Shown here piece after piece: positions 1 through 11,500 of a stretch of DNA of 64,000 bases. How positions within the stretch are numbered: the stretch's first letter is position 1; the number at the start of each line of letters is the position of its first letter. The notes below the pieces were generated by a model. The model did not search any database. It was not told the origin of the DNA and was given only the letters and a program-made list of their open reading frames with translations. Origin of the DNA: Lasiodiplodia sp. COLG20 (taxonomy: Eukaryota; Ascomycota; Dothideomycetes; Botryosphaeriales; Botryosphaeriaceae); the NCBI GenBank assembly GCA_009801085.1, contig VNWV01000003.1, positions 682,001 through 746,000 of the forward strand, read 5' to 3'. The translations under genes and the position numbers were made by a program.

Positions 1-6
1 TTGTAG

Positions 7-528
7 TCCTCGCCAGAGCCTGGTGTATACAAAATCGTGTTCGAACCGGGAGGAGATTCGTTTCCCGCGAGGGTGGAACTCTCTCATTCTCGAAGGAACA
101 GTATCCTCCAAATCACGAACCTCAGCACTATGTATGTCCCATTGGTCATTCCCCTCATAGATTGTGTTCGCCGTACTCAATTACATGTCAACAGGAAAGA
201 AGTAGTAGGTGCTGCCTTGCTACCCAGAAGTCTTGCAAACCATCTGCACAACAGCGCTCGGCTGGGTCTCGCCCCAAACACGCTCCACAAAACAATCTAC
301 GTCGATTACAAGGAGCTTAAACTCTGTGAAGTAGTTCTTGCAACTTGCGCTTTCCCTGAGTGTCCTTACTTCCATCCTAAGAGGACATACCGCTGGTATT
401 GGGTGATAGTGAACGATGAGGAGAACGTCTTGGAAGGGAGGGCCTTTATTCCCTACAATGTCGGCCCCAGAGAAGAGATGACTCTACTACCCACGCGTAC
501 TGGTATGGTTCCATTCCCAACTCACTGA
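7..528 (+). CDS. Hypothetical protein, probably the last exon of a gene that starts before the window
   Basis: The frame is open from base 7 to the TGA stop at 526-528. The in-frame stop at 4-6 is part of TTGTAG, a plausible 3' splice site, so this may be a terminal exon whose start lies outside the window. The first in-frame ATG is at 130, giving 132 residues if it is the true start. The protein has a hydrophobic VPLVIPLID stretch, a Cys/His-containing middle and a YWVIVNDEENVL segment. That layout loosely recalls fungal retropepsin-like (LTR-type aspartic protease-like) proteins, but no D[ST]G motif is present and the resemblance is weak. No close family was recognised. An alternative is a noncoding open frame. 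Confidence 0.35.
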   Translation, partial: SSPEPGVYKIVFEPGGDSFPARVELSHSRRNSILQITNLSTMYVPLVIPLIDCVRRTQLHVNRKEVVGAALLPRSLANHLHNSARLGLAPNTLHKTIYVDYKELKLCEVVLATCAFPECPYFHPKRTYRWYWVIVNDEENVLEGRAFIPYNVGPREEMTLLPTRTGMVPFPTH

Positions 529-880
529 GGTTCATTACCCTTCCCAAGGATAGCAAAGAGTAGCACGGATTCCCTTAACTTTATACCCGCGATTGTTCCA
601 TTTCCATTTACCCAGCAGAGATTTCTAGTTTTGACATCACTTGTTGTTCGTCATACGTAGGGAGAGGTTCGTACATTTACAGAGCTCATCACCCATGACT
701 TGACTGTTGTATTTACTCCTTGCAGATGCGATTCCATTGACTTGTTAGATACTACCGTCATTCAAAGGCAAATCAATAAGTCGCTATCCACAGAAAACGT
801 AGGCTAATCCTCTACGTTCATGAAGAAAAGGCTACATACATCAAGTACTTGCCGTTCCAACCCATGCATCATCCCAGATT

Positions 881-2163
881 CTAAAATCTGCTAGCCGTTG
901 CATTGGAACCGATGAAGACGATATTGACGGCACTGTAAGCTGCAGATGCCGCAAAGACCTGCATGGGCTGAGCGTCGGTAAAAATGTAGAGGACAAAAGC
1001 GGCGAGCAGATTGAAAACGGCCAGCAGTATCAACCGCACATTGGTGTCTGGAGTGAAATAAAGAACCACAACGGACACAATGGGCACGGTGGCAGTCACT
1101 GCGCTTGTGGCCGCCGTCGTTCCTCGGAGCAATGTTTTGTCCTCGAAGCTTCGATTCTTAAAGAATTTGTTCCACCAGGATTTCGGGTCCAGTATCCACT
1201 TCGCCAGCTTTTTGAAGATCAACTCGGTAAACGGATCCCGCTTCGGAAGTGGGGCTAAGGCGATTAGCTCCCCTGCTTCACCCGGATTTCCATTATTATC
1301 CCAGAGATGCTGGTCCTCTCCCACTAGAGCACCCCTCATCCCGAAGTAGTCCGAGGCAAGAAAGCGTTGAATCCAATTGAGGTCGTAGGAATCGGGTGCT
1401 CCGGCAGAGGAAAGAGTCATTTGCTGAATGAGCGCTTCATCTGATTGAGATACGAATATTAATGAACGGTACAAGACTGGCACATTGCTTTTTCCATGAG
1501 GATATGAGAGGTATAAGGGACAAATTCAAACTTACTGTAGCGCCGGAGCTTCTCCCTAATCTTCATGGCCAGGTTCCACTGATCGCAGTGCTCATGAGGT
1601 TGGCTTTCCCCACAGCACCACTCCTCGCACCTCTTGTGCCCACAACATGAAGCGCCCTGGAGAGAAGCGTTCCCCTGACTGCCCTCACTTTCAGGTTCTG
1701 TAGTGGCAGTGATAGTGGCTCTGCTCAACTGCCTCCAATCCCCGGCTCGACGTCGACCGTCGTCATCAGGCACCTGCTCATCGATCTCTCCGGCGTCGCG
1801 GTTCTGGAGCGCCTTCAGCATATTTTCGAGACCAACCAGTTCGGCCTGCATGTAGAGTAGATTCTGCGTGTTGAGGTACCCGAAGCGTCGGTATATGCCC
1901 ATCTGCGGACGCCGGCCCATCAGCTCGGCGAGCCTGGGATGGCCCGCTGGCATGGTGAGCTCTCTCGGTGGTAGGGCTCTCTCGTTGGGGGTTGGCAATC
2001 GATCTCTCCCGCCAGGTGTGCCGCCTGGCTGCTGGGCGACAATGTTACCGTGGTCATGAGAGCTCTGTGGCCTCGTTGTCTCCCTCGATGAACGGGACGG
2101 CACATCGCGGGGCTCGGCCCCCGGGTGGAGGTGATTCATTTCAAGATCTCTCTCCGACAGCAT
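881..2163 (-). CDS. DUF6594-type fungal membrane protein, two exons
   Basis: Two exons, 2163-1536 and 1476-881, are joined by a 59-nt intron (1477-1535; GTAAGT donor, CCAG acceptor) that keeps frame and gives 407 aa. A Gly-His-Pro-Arg-Leu-Ala-Glu-Leu-Met-Gly motif is followed by a YRRFGYLNTQNLLYMQAELV segment, the usual N-terminal signature of DUF6594 proteins. The C-terminus has three closely spaced hydrophobic segments, in the regions ATSAVTATVPIVSVVVLYF, LILLAVFNLLAAFVLYIF and VFAASAAYSAVNIVFIG, as expected of that family. Function is unknown; these are predicted integral membrane proteins, expanded in Pezizomycotina. The frame is open upstream to 2256 but begins there with TTG, so ATG at 2163 was chosen; ATG at 2139 is the alternative. 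A Cys-rich insert (CCGHKRCEEWCC) before the intron is unusual. Confidence 0.8.
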
Positions 2164-2256
2164 CAGAGATTGCTTCGGTTCAGCGATCACTGCAACGGGT
2201 TGGGTGAGGGAGCGAAATTCGACGGCTGAGATCTCTGGTGTGAGCCGTAATATCAA

Positions 2257-3656
2257 CCCCCCCTCAGCTTCAGCCTCGCGGTCCTTTCATCGAACACGCA
2301 GATAAGAGCAGAAAGCCATAAGCCATCGGAAGAGAGTGCGGGGCTCAGATGCGTGCTGCATTGATGTATCAGCATTTGCAGTCCAGCTCCGCGCTTGGTG
2401 GCGTAGGTGCGGGGACAAAAGGCTGGATCACCGGTTACGCAATAGCTGTTTTGAGGAGCTGGTCAACACGAAGATGATGTTCTGCGAAAGTAGCAGACTT
2501 CTGGGGTGTCGGGTGCCAAGAGGGGCCATGATTTGCTTCAGTGTGGCGTGAAGGTGCAGAACAGCGTCTACCGGTAAGTGGCCTCGTGAGTTGAGGCCAA
2601 ATTGTTGCCTTCTCGCCATGCAGGAAGGAATGCAAAGGAGATATTAAGGCAATAAAAGAAGCAATCTAAGCCACTAAGACTCGCCAGCAACATTAAGTTG
2701 TATTTGAGCTCGTGCAAAAGCGCCGCGCTCAGCAGCAAAGAAGTACATAAAGAGTAAAGAAGCTTGTGTGCTGCAATGTATTTCTATGGATTTTCCGTCC
2801 GGCTCTCAAGATGTTGGTTGTCTAAAGTAAGCAAAGTAAGCCATTCGTGCCAGCCCACGTAAGGTGCTGCAGAGTATTCGTCCATGTATGTCTGTGGTGG
2901 CTGTATTTCTTGTGGCTCCGGGGGCCAATATTGTTCACTCTGATAGGAGTACTCTTCACCTTTCGCCAGCCACACCTGCGCAGTCCGAAAACCTGCTTAG
3001 CACGATCTCCCGCTGCAGCGTCTTGGAAATTGTGTGTGTGTTACAGAGGCTGACCAATTACGAGATCATACCCGACACCTCATGCAAAGCTGACGGGGCG
3101 ATGCAGCTGCATGTGTCAAGATACAGAGTTCTTCGACAAATAATATGAGCCTGTGGCCCCGCATTTTGCGCAGATACGAATAAATGAAATGAGTATTCTT
3201 GTCAAGGCTGTCCATGCAAGGCTATGTTTGTGAGAGATCAGTATGTGATGAAGATGCAGCTCGAAAAAACTTAGGTAGGCTTTGCTGCTGGGATGCGCCC
3301 CCTTGAAGGCAGTGTCAACAATAGGTCTCCTATTGTACGAGTGGCGTAAGTAGTACCGAGGGTATTATGGATGGCCGCTCCATAGGTAAGATGGCTAGAC
3401 TCACCTCCCTCAGCCCTTCTGTCTTGCATCTTCCCTTCGCCATCTCCCCAGTTTCTGCTCTGCATGCAGACCGCAAAAAGACGACGGACGGCCCAAAAGC
3501 ATGATATCCATACCAGCCCCAAAACTACGTTCCTGCTTCGGATTTGGAAGACGTACGCAGACTGAGGAGGTATCTGGTCACTCTCCCCCTTTGGCCCAAC
3601 AGTCCATCTGAAGTTTCAACTGCTACACCATCGTGTTCTTGTAGCTAACGACTGGC
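2257..3656. other. Intergenic, no supported gene
   Basis: Only short open frames occur (for example 2784-2975 minus and 2864-3148 plus). None has a recognisable domain, a convincing ATG context or splice-joined partners. Positions 2228-2260 resemble bases 6961-6995 (see findings). Confidence 0.5.
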
Positions 3657-4148
3657 ATGAGGATTCTTCAGGCTTTTGTACGTCCGGACGCATCCCTTGA
3701 GATAGAGTTTTACAACCCAGCACGAAGGAGAGATGACTGGTTCTTTCTCTCCGCTGTCGACAACGATGAGGGGAAGAACTTGATACTCTTGAGCGTCATT
3801 GCAGAACTGGAAGCCAAAGACCGTATCGAACCTCTAGAGCCTGGAGAGCAGGTAGTCCACATACAGGGCAAGCAGCTGAGGCTGAAAGGCAAGATACATC
3901 TTGAATGGAGGATGGCAAGACAGGACAGAAACGATCTTCCTCGACGTGACCACGACACAGACGCACTGAAGGAGAAGAAGGAAAGTGAATCTTTCCGGCC
4001 AACGCATGATGAGGTTGTGTCAGATGAAGATGAAGAACAGACAGACACGTTCCACAAAACACTGTTCTACGTAGCGGACGTTGCAAACCTGCCATATGAT
4101 GCCACAATCTCTAGGGGAGCTGTGCAGGACTGCAAGCTAATTCTGTGA
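3657..4148 (+). CDS. Hypothetical protein with possible retropepsin-like layout
   Basis: A single exon of 163 codons runs from an ATG (ATGAGGATTCTT) to TGA. The N-terminus contains a D-x-G-x-NLI-like stretch (DEGKNLILLSVIAEL). A G-x-I-x-LEW segment (KGKIHLEW) follows, then an acidic low-complexity linker (SDEDEEQTD), then a C-terminal FYVADVANLPYDATISRG. This order, ending in a [FL]-x-V-x-D-x2-x-LPYDA motif, is typical of fungal proteins related to LTR-retroelement aspartic proteases, where LPYDAILG is common. The catalytic D[TS]G is not intact here, so any protease activity is doubtful. It may be a domesticated or decayed retroelement fragment. Upstream TTCTTGTAG could act as a splice acceptor, so an earlier exon cannot be excluded. 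Confidence 0.45.
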   Translation: MRILQAFVRPDASLEIEFYNPARRRDDWFFLSAVDNDEGKNLILLSVIAELEAKDRIEPLEPGEQVVHIQGKQLRLKGKIHLEWRMARQDRNDLPRRDHDTDALKEKKESESFRPTHDEVVSDEDEEQTDTFHKTLFYVADVANLPYDATISRGAVQDCKLIL

Positions 4149-4709
4149 CGACAGATATCAGGCAGCGTGGTTTACCCCGGCCTGAATGCACACTGGCTGA
4201 AATTTGAAGACCACCCCCCATAACCTTGAGAAGGTATAGCTTGTATGTACATATTGCTGCTGGATCTAGCTTGTTTCGATTCGTTCTTTGTATATACAGC
4301 CCTATTTATTTAACTGTTTCACTTGACTGGAAGCATAGTGCGCCCTAAGCTTGAATTCTGAAACGACAATGAAACGAATGATCCGCAACTGCGGCGGCAG
4401 GAATTGATCTGGCAATGATTGCCCGCAATCATTCTCATATAGCGAACATCTCACCAATACTTCTTACCAATCACCCCAAAGGATCAAATTGTTCCTGCTC
4501 ACTGATCTCTTCGGTGACCGCCCCCCCCCTCTTTTTCTTCTCTTCTTTCGTAGCCACTTGTGTGACCAATCCTATACATCTGTCTCTGATATTGGTCCTT
4601 ATGCAGTATGTGATCGGTGCATCTTCACACATCGGAATTCATGTCACATGACGTACCCCCTCAGTCGCCAGGCGCCATGAGCATCCATCAGCATTGGAAT
4701 TGACACTTA

Positions 4710-4880
4710 CAGAGGGTTGCTGCAGCCGATGGCTAGCGCGAAGAATAGCGGGACCCTCGAGGGTAACTATGCCTCATCTCTTTCCCCCCCAAAAAAAAAA
4801 CGTTTATGTAGAATTTTTAACTCGACATTCTCGTCCGGCCGATAGCTTCAACTACCCATGAAATGAGCAAGAACGAATCC
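4710..4880 (+). mobile_element. MITE-like element, copy A (right end truncated)
   Basis: It begins after a TA dinucleotide (4708-4709) with CAGAGGGTTGCTGCAGCC, then GATGGCTAGCGCGAAGAATAG. It shares an internal ACTATGCCTC and a right hairpin arm (CTCGTCCGGCCGATAGCTTC, then ACTACCCATG) with copies B-E. The left hairpin arm is missing around a C/A homopolymer (about 4782-4800), and the right terminal repeat is absent. It sits about 50 bp beyond the stop codon of the minus-strand gene at 4930-5934. Confidence 0.7.
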
Positions 4881-4929
4881 CTTGATAGAAATTACATTGC
4901 CAACGAGGGCACAGCTCCAACGAGGCAAC

Positions 4930-5934
4930 TTATCTATTCTCTTCTCCCCCTTCCTGAGTACGCTCTTCCTCGTCCATACTTTCACGACTATCCTCGGCCT
5001 CGGCCTCGCTAACCATAAACTGCTCCGCCAGCGTCTCATAAAATGAATCTCTCCATTCCTCCACCATGCTCATGGTCTCATACACATAGCACAACTCCCG
5101 CGCCCACAGATTTCCGCCGCCCTGAATCAACGTCATAGCGGGGTCGTCAACCCCATCGTCAGCCGTGCTCCCTGTACTTCCCGTCTCCGTCTCCGCTTGC
5201 GATAAATCAGCAGCACCTTCTTCAGCGTCGAAATACAGCAGTTTCAAGCCCATGTTCCCCAGATTTTCGGCATCGAGAACCTGGATGAGGAAGCCGCCAT
5301 ACTGCACGCCGTTGGGCCCTCGGCACGACGGGGCAGGCGGCCAGTAGAAATCGGCGGTGCCGTCATTCGCATACATGCGCCGCTCGTTCAAGTCCCGCGA
5401 CATGCGGTAGTGCTGCATGCACGTGAGATTCAGCATCTTCTCTGAGGAGGGGGCGCCGAGAATGATGATGTCGAGGCGGATGGGCAGCGAGTGAGGTTCG
5501 TGCGCCAGCAGCTGCGGTAGCTGGTAATTCTGCTCCCACCGCTGCCACTCTTCCTCCGTGCTGGGTAGTGGCGGCGTACAGTGGTACCACAGCCTCTGGG
5601 CGAAAGCCCTGAACCGCACGTTGGTCCACTCGCTCACGTCGAAGGTGACGTAGACTTGGAATGAGAGTGGCGGTCGGACATTGGACCACCGTGCTCGCCA
5701 GATACTGAGACCGCTGTGGCCGGAGTCCGACGAGAAGGGTTGCCGCCAGAAGATGACGGGGGGGATACGGCCGAGCGCAGCGCCGACGCCGGGGTTCGGA
5801 GGCGGAGCGGGTTGGAGAGGAGGAGTGGCAGCGGCTCCGTCGGAATGATGTGAGGAGCGGCGCTTTTTGCGGTCGCGGTCGCGGTCGCGGTCGCGGTCGT
5901 GGGAGTCCGGGTCGGCGGTGCGTTTACTGGACAT
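4930..5934 (-). CDS. Hypothetical acidic protein with an Arg-Asp repeat near the N-terminus
   Basis: A single exon of 334 aa starts at an ATG in good context (CCAACCATGTCC at 5934). The open frame continues upstream to 6048 with no better ATG. The N-terminus is basic and low-complexity: a near-perfect GCGGTC hexanucleotide repeat (about 5868-5897) encodes alternating Asp-Arg, followed by KKRRSS, which could act as a nuclear localisation signal. The central 200 residues are rich in Trp and Tyr and look like a folded domain (segments VILWRQ-like, YVTFDVSEWTNVRFRAFAQRLW, RLDIIILGAPSS). The C-terminus is strongly acidic (repeated Glu/Asp, EEERTQEGGEENR). No known family was recognised. MITE copy A lies just downstream of the stop. 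Confidence 0.65.
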   Translation of the reverse strand: MSSKRTADPDSHDRDRDRDRDRKKRRSSHHSDGAAATPPLQPAPPPNPGVGAALGRIPPVIFWRQPFSSDSGHSGLSIWRARWSNVRPPLSFQVYVTFDVSEWTNVRFRAFAQRLWYHCTPPLPSTEEEWQRWEQNYQLPQLLAHEPHSLPIRLDIIILGAPSSEKMLNLTCMQHYRMSRDLNERRMYANDGTADFYWPPAPSCRGPNGVQYGGFLIQVLDAENLGNMGLKLLYFDAEEGAADLSQAETETGSTGSTADDGVDDPAMTLIQGGGNLWARELCYVYETMSMVEEWRDSFYETLAEQFMVSEAEAEDSRESMDEEERTQEGGEENR

Positions 5935-6851
5935 GGTTGGTGGTAAGTGATTGAGTCGGTGAGTGAGGGGTTTGAGTGATGATAATGAGCACGTAAGACT
6001 GTGGTTAGAGAATACAGTGGTATGTTCGGTCTGAAGGAAATGAAGCACTGGAAATACGGCTCAAGACATCTGTCAATACATCATCGGAGTATGTTGGGAA
6101 AGAAGGGTCCAACGAGGGAAGCACGGCCGAGGAAAGAGTAGCAGCATTGTCACTGCCGGATTGAGCAGCAACTTCGCAGCACACGCAACTTTGAATCATG
6201 CAAGGTACTTTCCAAAGCTCTAACAAAAGTGTCTAGTGTGTATTGGAAGCCCAGCAGGGTCTGTTGTGCGCTTGAAATGTCAGTGAATGGCGCGCACGAA
6301 GCCCACCCGGCGGCCCTCGCAGCGCCGAAACGAGCTCAACCTCTTTCTTAAGTTTTCCTTCCTCGAAGCCTCATTCCCCCTTTACATTTTCTTTTCAACT
6401 CAATCTTCTTGTTTTCTATCATCGTCCCAGGTTCATGAACTGGTTGTTCGATTTTGAATTTTGCTCCGGCCGCTTGGAGGATTGTCTCCGCTGGTGTCTC
6501 AATTCATGCAAACATCTTTCACTAACACTTCTCAATTGTAGAGAATAAGTTCAAATAGATTTATTGCAATGTACAGGACGCTGGAGCTGCAAACGTACTT
6601 CCGCTAGCAGCCCCAATATTGTCCATAACCCTTAGGAGCTTCTTCAACAAAGCATCGGCGTCCATTTCGCCCAAACAGGGCAAACAATTTATCTTAGGAT
6701 GCGCAACCAATAGGAATAGTCTGTGCATTTTTGAAGTAGTCAAGGCCTCCAGAAGAATTCTGCATAGCCGATTCAAGTTCACAGCCCACAAGCCGGTGCA
6801 GCTCGTGTCTACTGAATTGCTGGAAGCGTGACAATACCGGAGATCTTGATA

Positions 6852-8528
6852 ATGGCCGTGGGTATTGCAGTCTGAAGCACCATTGAATCACTATAGGAAG
6901 GCAGTTGCAAGATCTGCTGGAGAGAACTGGTCCCCATCTAGCCTATAGAGGGTGATAGCCCTGAGATTTCAGGTGTCGGTGTGAGTCGTAGAACAATCCA
7001 TTCTCAGAATTCGGCTCATCAAGTCTTTCAGGTTCTTTCCGCTTTTCTTGCTTCAGCATATCTCACTTTGATTGTGTCAATCATCGCCTTTACCATGGGC
7101 CTTATCCCTCCGGAACTCACGAATCATGTTAATCGGAACATTTTTCGCTTCAAACCCCGCAACTCGAAATGGAATTTCTCTTCTCAAAAAAAAACCATAT
7201 TATTCATTAGTGATCAACAAATAGTCAGCGGGGTCGCCATTCTTCTTGCTGGATTCATTCAGGTCAACACCATCTCTACATACCACTGGCATACCGTCGT
7301 ATACCTCGCCTGGATATCGTCCATGGTCCACCTGACAACACTCACCGTACTTCGCGGACACATGCAAACCAGCCCAGTTGTGCGCGCCATCCGCGTCACA
7401 GGAATGACCATCCTCTTCGTTCTACTCTTCACTGCTTTGCTACCAACAATATCGTACGATTACCAATATTCCATTGGCGATGACCTCTGCAAGTATCCCG
7501 ACTCTTTCCACTCTGTTAAGGAGCGATGGTCATCGAGATACTTGTTGAATTATAACTCACTGAAGGTATTATCACTTTTGTTGCTGATATTGAGCTACAT
7601 TTGGAAACTGGGAGCGCTATTCGAGAGAAGTTCCCGTTTCGTACAGACCTGGTTGCAACAAAGGCCCAGCATGCTTCTCAGTAGAGCCATCCGCAGACTA
7701 AGGAATCACCGCCAAGCTTTGAGCCGCAAAAGCCCCTTGCTTCATTCTCTGACCCTCTGGCCCTATGCCCAACTCATCGGTCTCCATGTCACAATCACCG
7801 CCTTTTACGATCTCCTTGTATCCTTTGTCGCATCAATCTGGATGTTGTCCGTCGTTCTTGAATGGGGAACACTCAACCTTCTCAGAGCGTACATTGATTA
7901 TGGACAGGATGAACGCGAATGGAACTTTGGCCAGATCGTCCCGGTTCTTATGCTTATCCTTCCTATCATGGCTATTTCCCAAGAATTTTTTGGTCCGTAA
8001 TTCTTAGTTCACCAACGCGGAGATGCTAACCAGTACCCAGATCAGCGTCCTGACGATAAATCCGGCGATTACACAATGTGTCGGACATTTCATGAACAAG
8101 TTAAACATGCTCAACAATCAACGCCCTCACGGCAACATAGCAGCGCCGATGTTGAGCTTGCAAATGTCAGAACATCACCCCATTTGGAACCGACGCGTGG
8201 CGCTCAACGTAGCGACAATGACAACCAACCTTCAACTGCGCCACTGGTTAGTTCTGACCAGGAGATGTCTCCGATCTTGGAGGGCTTAGCTCTTGACTCC
8301 GCATCTAAGCGAGCTATATTGTATGACTCTCGGTTCTTTAAGTTGCTAATCTGGTGGATCCTCATCAGTGTCCCCTTGGCAATGATTGCAATACTCCTGC
8401 TTCAAGGCATCTTTTCTCATTTAGATCACTTTCTCTTAATTTGCATGTGTCCAGTACCTGGGGGTGCCTTACTACTGGCGATGTTTGGAGCCCCTTTCAG
8501 CCGAGTCTCTAGGATTCAAACACGGTAG
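6852..8528 (+). CDS. Polytopic membrane protein of a fungal-expanded unknown family
   Basis: The main exon ends at 7992. An intron at 7993-8040 (48 nt; GTCCGT donor, GCTAAC branch, CCCAG acceptor) leads in frame to 8041-8528. The frame is open from 6942 but lacks an early ATG. The best 5' model is a 10-nt first exon, ATGGCCGTGG (6852-6861), with an intron 6862-6948, reading into Glu-Ile-Ser-Gly-Val-Gly-Val; this gives 513 aa and is provisional. The first ATG inside the long exon is at 7095. Several transmembrane segments are visible (near FLASAYLTLIVSIIAFTMG, ILLAGFIQ, MTILFVLLFTALLP, VLSLLLLILSYI, LMLILPIMA). The ISDQQIVSGVAILLAGFIQ and ISTYHWHTVVYLAWISS motifs match a large uncharacterised family of fungal membrane proteins. 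A hydrophilic segment and one more hydrophobic segment follow in the last exon. Function is unknown. Confidence 0.7.
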
Positions 8529-11500
8529 CGCTTCAAATTACTACGTATGCTTTGTATTACAGATAGTTCTTTACTTTTAATAGTGAAGGCTGCTCTCTCG
8601 TTTTCTGGATATACTATTATAGAAGATCAAGAAAGTATAACTCCGTCGTACCTTACGTTAGCTTAGATGCCGTTTTTGCCTGACCCCCTTCTTCGATATC
8701 TCCGATTTGTATTTCTTATGGCCCGTCGGGCACCAGAAAAAAAAACATATTCAAAATGTCTTTGGGGCGCCCCTTGCCTCAACCTCGGCAGATAAGCAGA
8801 TAACTAGATGACCTGAGTTATTAATTAGTCCAGATTCCCAGATAAACAGTGTACAGCGTTTTCCATAGGGCCAAAAAGACTCAAGCTCTCAACAACCCAC
8901 CGTAGCCTAGCAGCTTTTAATGCCGTCCGAAGATTTGTACAACAGCAACTACTAGTAAACAAGCCCCTTTTCTCCTACTTTCAAAAATTACAAGGTTTTT
9001 GCTTGTGGCCCTCTGGGCCGCTTCCGCTTGCGAAGGAGGACAAGAGTTTCCATGGTTTTGTTCATCAAAGTCTTTAATGACATTGCCGACAGCGCCACTG
9101 ATGGGAGCTGCCAATTCATGTAGCCGATCAACATCGTTTTCAAACTCAAAGGAATCAAACGTGGAGACAAATGGCTCGGTGGTAAGTGATCTGTGTTCCT
9201 GTTGCGAAAGTCCGGAATAACTCATGCCATTAGGCGAAAGGCATCGAGGCCGCTGACATATCATGCATCGGTGACCACGTGGAGATTCTAAGTTGTCTTT
9301 CTTTCTTTCTTTTTTGGTCCTAGTGCTTCATGTAACACGTGCGAAAACCATTACATTGAACCTCGCGAACCCATAAATCCAGTCTTTGCGATCGTGGCGA
9401 TCACTAAACTCAGCGTGCTGGGCATTATTGACGCCTTACACGAACAACAAGAATGCGCACTCCTCGGTTCCCCGGTCCTCCTGAGCTTTTCCACGTCGCA
9501 GTATGAACGCCTCGTATCATTCCTGCAGTACAATTTGGAATAGATATTGCGCTCCCTCATCAAGTAGTTGTGCAGAACTTCAGCTTTTGCATTTTCTGTT
9601 GAGGAGCAAATTCCGTCCATTGAGATACCAACACTCTTCGACGCTTGAGCATCGGTGGCCCGCAACCGCACAACAAGAAGCCAAGTAAGATGTTTTACTC
9701 CATCAGTCTCATAGATCAAAGGCTAAAAACTTGTGGCACCACAAATCTCGTCAACATCCGCGATATTTATCTCGCACAGGAACGCCTGTCGCGGCAGGCA
9801 CCCGTTTTCAGTCAGGTGAGTAGCCCATTTGCCTTGTAGCAAAAGCTGTAAAGTAAGCTTTGACGCATATGTAAGGTATCCAGGTGACTTTTATGCTAAA
9901 TAGCTTCTTGTGTATCAATTGAATTCATAGTGACTAACCCACTGACCTCCACAACCACGTCCCACACTAGATCCCAGGTTGAAGTAACCTCTCCCACACA
10001 CACTTTGCACTTTTCGTGTTCTGTTTGCATTTGTTGACGGTCCACATGCTACTCTCAAGAATTAAGTTTCAATCGCTCGCTGGTACCCGGTGTACTGGAT
10101 ATGTGCTGATGCGCATTTCGAATCATTCGATGCTGCGCATCATCATTCATTCTCAATATCGGGCGTCACTGCATGAACTATTCACTTGGCTAGATATTAG
10201 AATTCCCAGAGCCAACTGGACAAAGTCGAATGTTTTCGTCGCATATGAGCTGACGACCATAATGCTACGTAAGTGTACAGGGCAGATGAGCTTGGTCAGG
10301 AAGAAGAACGCTATAAATATACGTTCTGTACCTAAGACTCATTCCGTGCGAGGAAAACGAAGTCGGTGTCCCACATGTGATTCATGTCTGTGTGCATCAG
10401 CCCATGACTAAATCACGGGATTCAACGCATCCCGGTGAGGGGATGCTGTGGTAGCTGTTCTCGAATGCTTAAGAGTTTTTGGTCCGTTCGGTTCAGAGGA
10501 TTCGTTACAAGAATTGAAACCAATCATTCACTTGACAAGGGAATTTTGAGGTTCGACTTCGGCTTTTGGTCTTGGTCACTCTCATATTTGTGTTCTGCCA
10601 GCCTCAAAAGCAATGTGGATGATGCGAGACAGCGGCATCGAAACGTATATGCACAGCATCATTCATTTACCTTGATCCTGCTCACCCTCCGCCCTTTCTT
10701 GGATACACGAAGGCTTTGAGGGTACTACGGGACAAGGCCTCTCCACCACAAACAGTTCAAATCTTCAGCAATGGTGGCAGTGTGACAAATCACAAGGAGG
10801 TTCCATCATCCGTGACGATGAATCTTAATGGCCCCGGGACCTTTTAAAACCCCCTTGCTAGAACCTGAATAAAGTAGGTTCCCTGCGCGCGAGGGCTCCG
10901 TACCCACCTCGTGTCCATGTCACATGAAGGTAGAGCACCTGCGGATGCGAATTTTGGGAGGATTGGCCAGTTACTTAAATCGGACCCTTGATCGCCCCGA
11001 TCATCCTACTTCAACAACGCCCGCAAGGCCAAGACAACCACCAAAAGTTATGGAAACACTCTGCGGTCTCGGAGTTTGGAGAACGAAATGACACGAACAT
11101 GTGGGCGCCACGCTGACATCCGAATGCTGCATCGAATGTTCATATCTCTACAAACGAAGTGCGCTACATCTTCACATCGTGGCTGTCGCCCCTCTTCATT
11201 ACCTCTTTCTGCTGGTTGCCATTAGTTAAGTGATCTTCCCGGCACTAAGTTTAAGCTTCAGGGAGATCTTGAGGCACATGTACTGCCGCGAGGCCGCGAG
11301 AGGGACAGACGAGTAGCATTCCTGGAGTCTTGTGATGGCATATTGCTGAGGATGGAGTCCCAGGTACAACGGATTATCCATATACATCTTCAGCTATCCT
11401 TAAATAGATTTCCAGAGACTGGAGGAAGATGCTTCGGTGAATGACGGTCTGGCAGGCGACCACAGTGAGTTGCACGAGTCTCTGTCTGTCCGTGCTTTGC

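Noticed and set aside
38..46. GTTCGAACC as a tRNA B-box
   Set aside because: No matching acceptor, D-arm or anticodon arm could be folded around it.
6981..8000. Start of the membrane protein at 6981 and stop at 8000
   Set aside because: Base 6981 begins GTG, not ATG, and the stop lies inside a clear 48-nt intron. The conserved C-terminal segment continues in the next exon.
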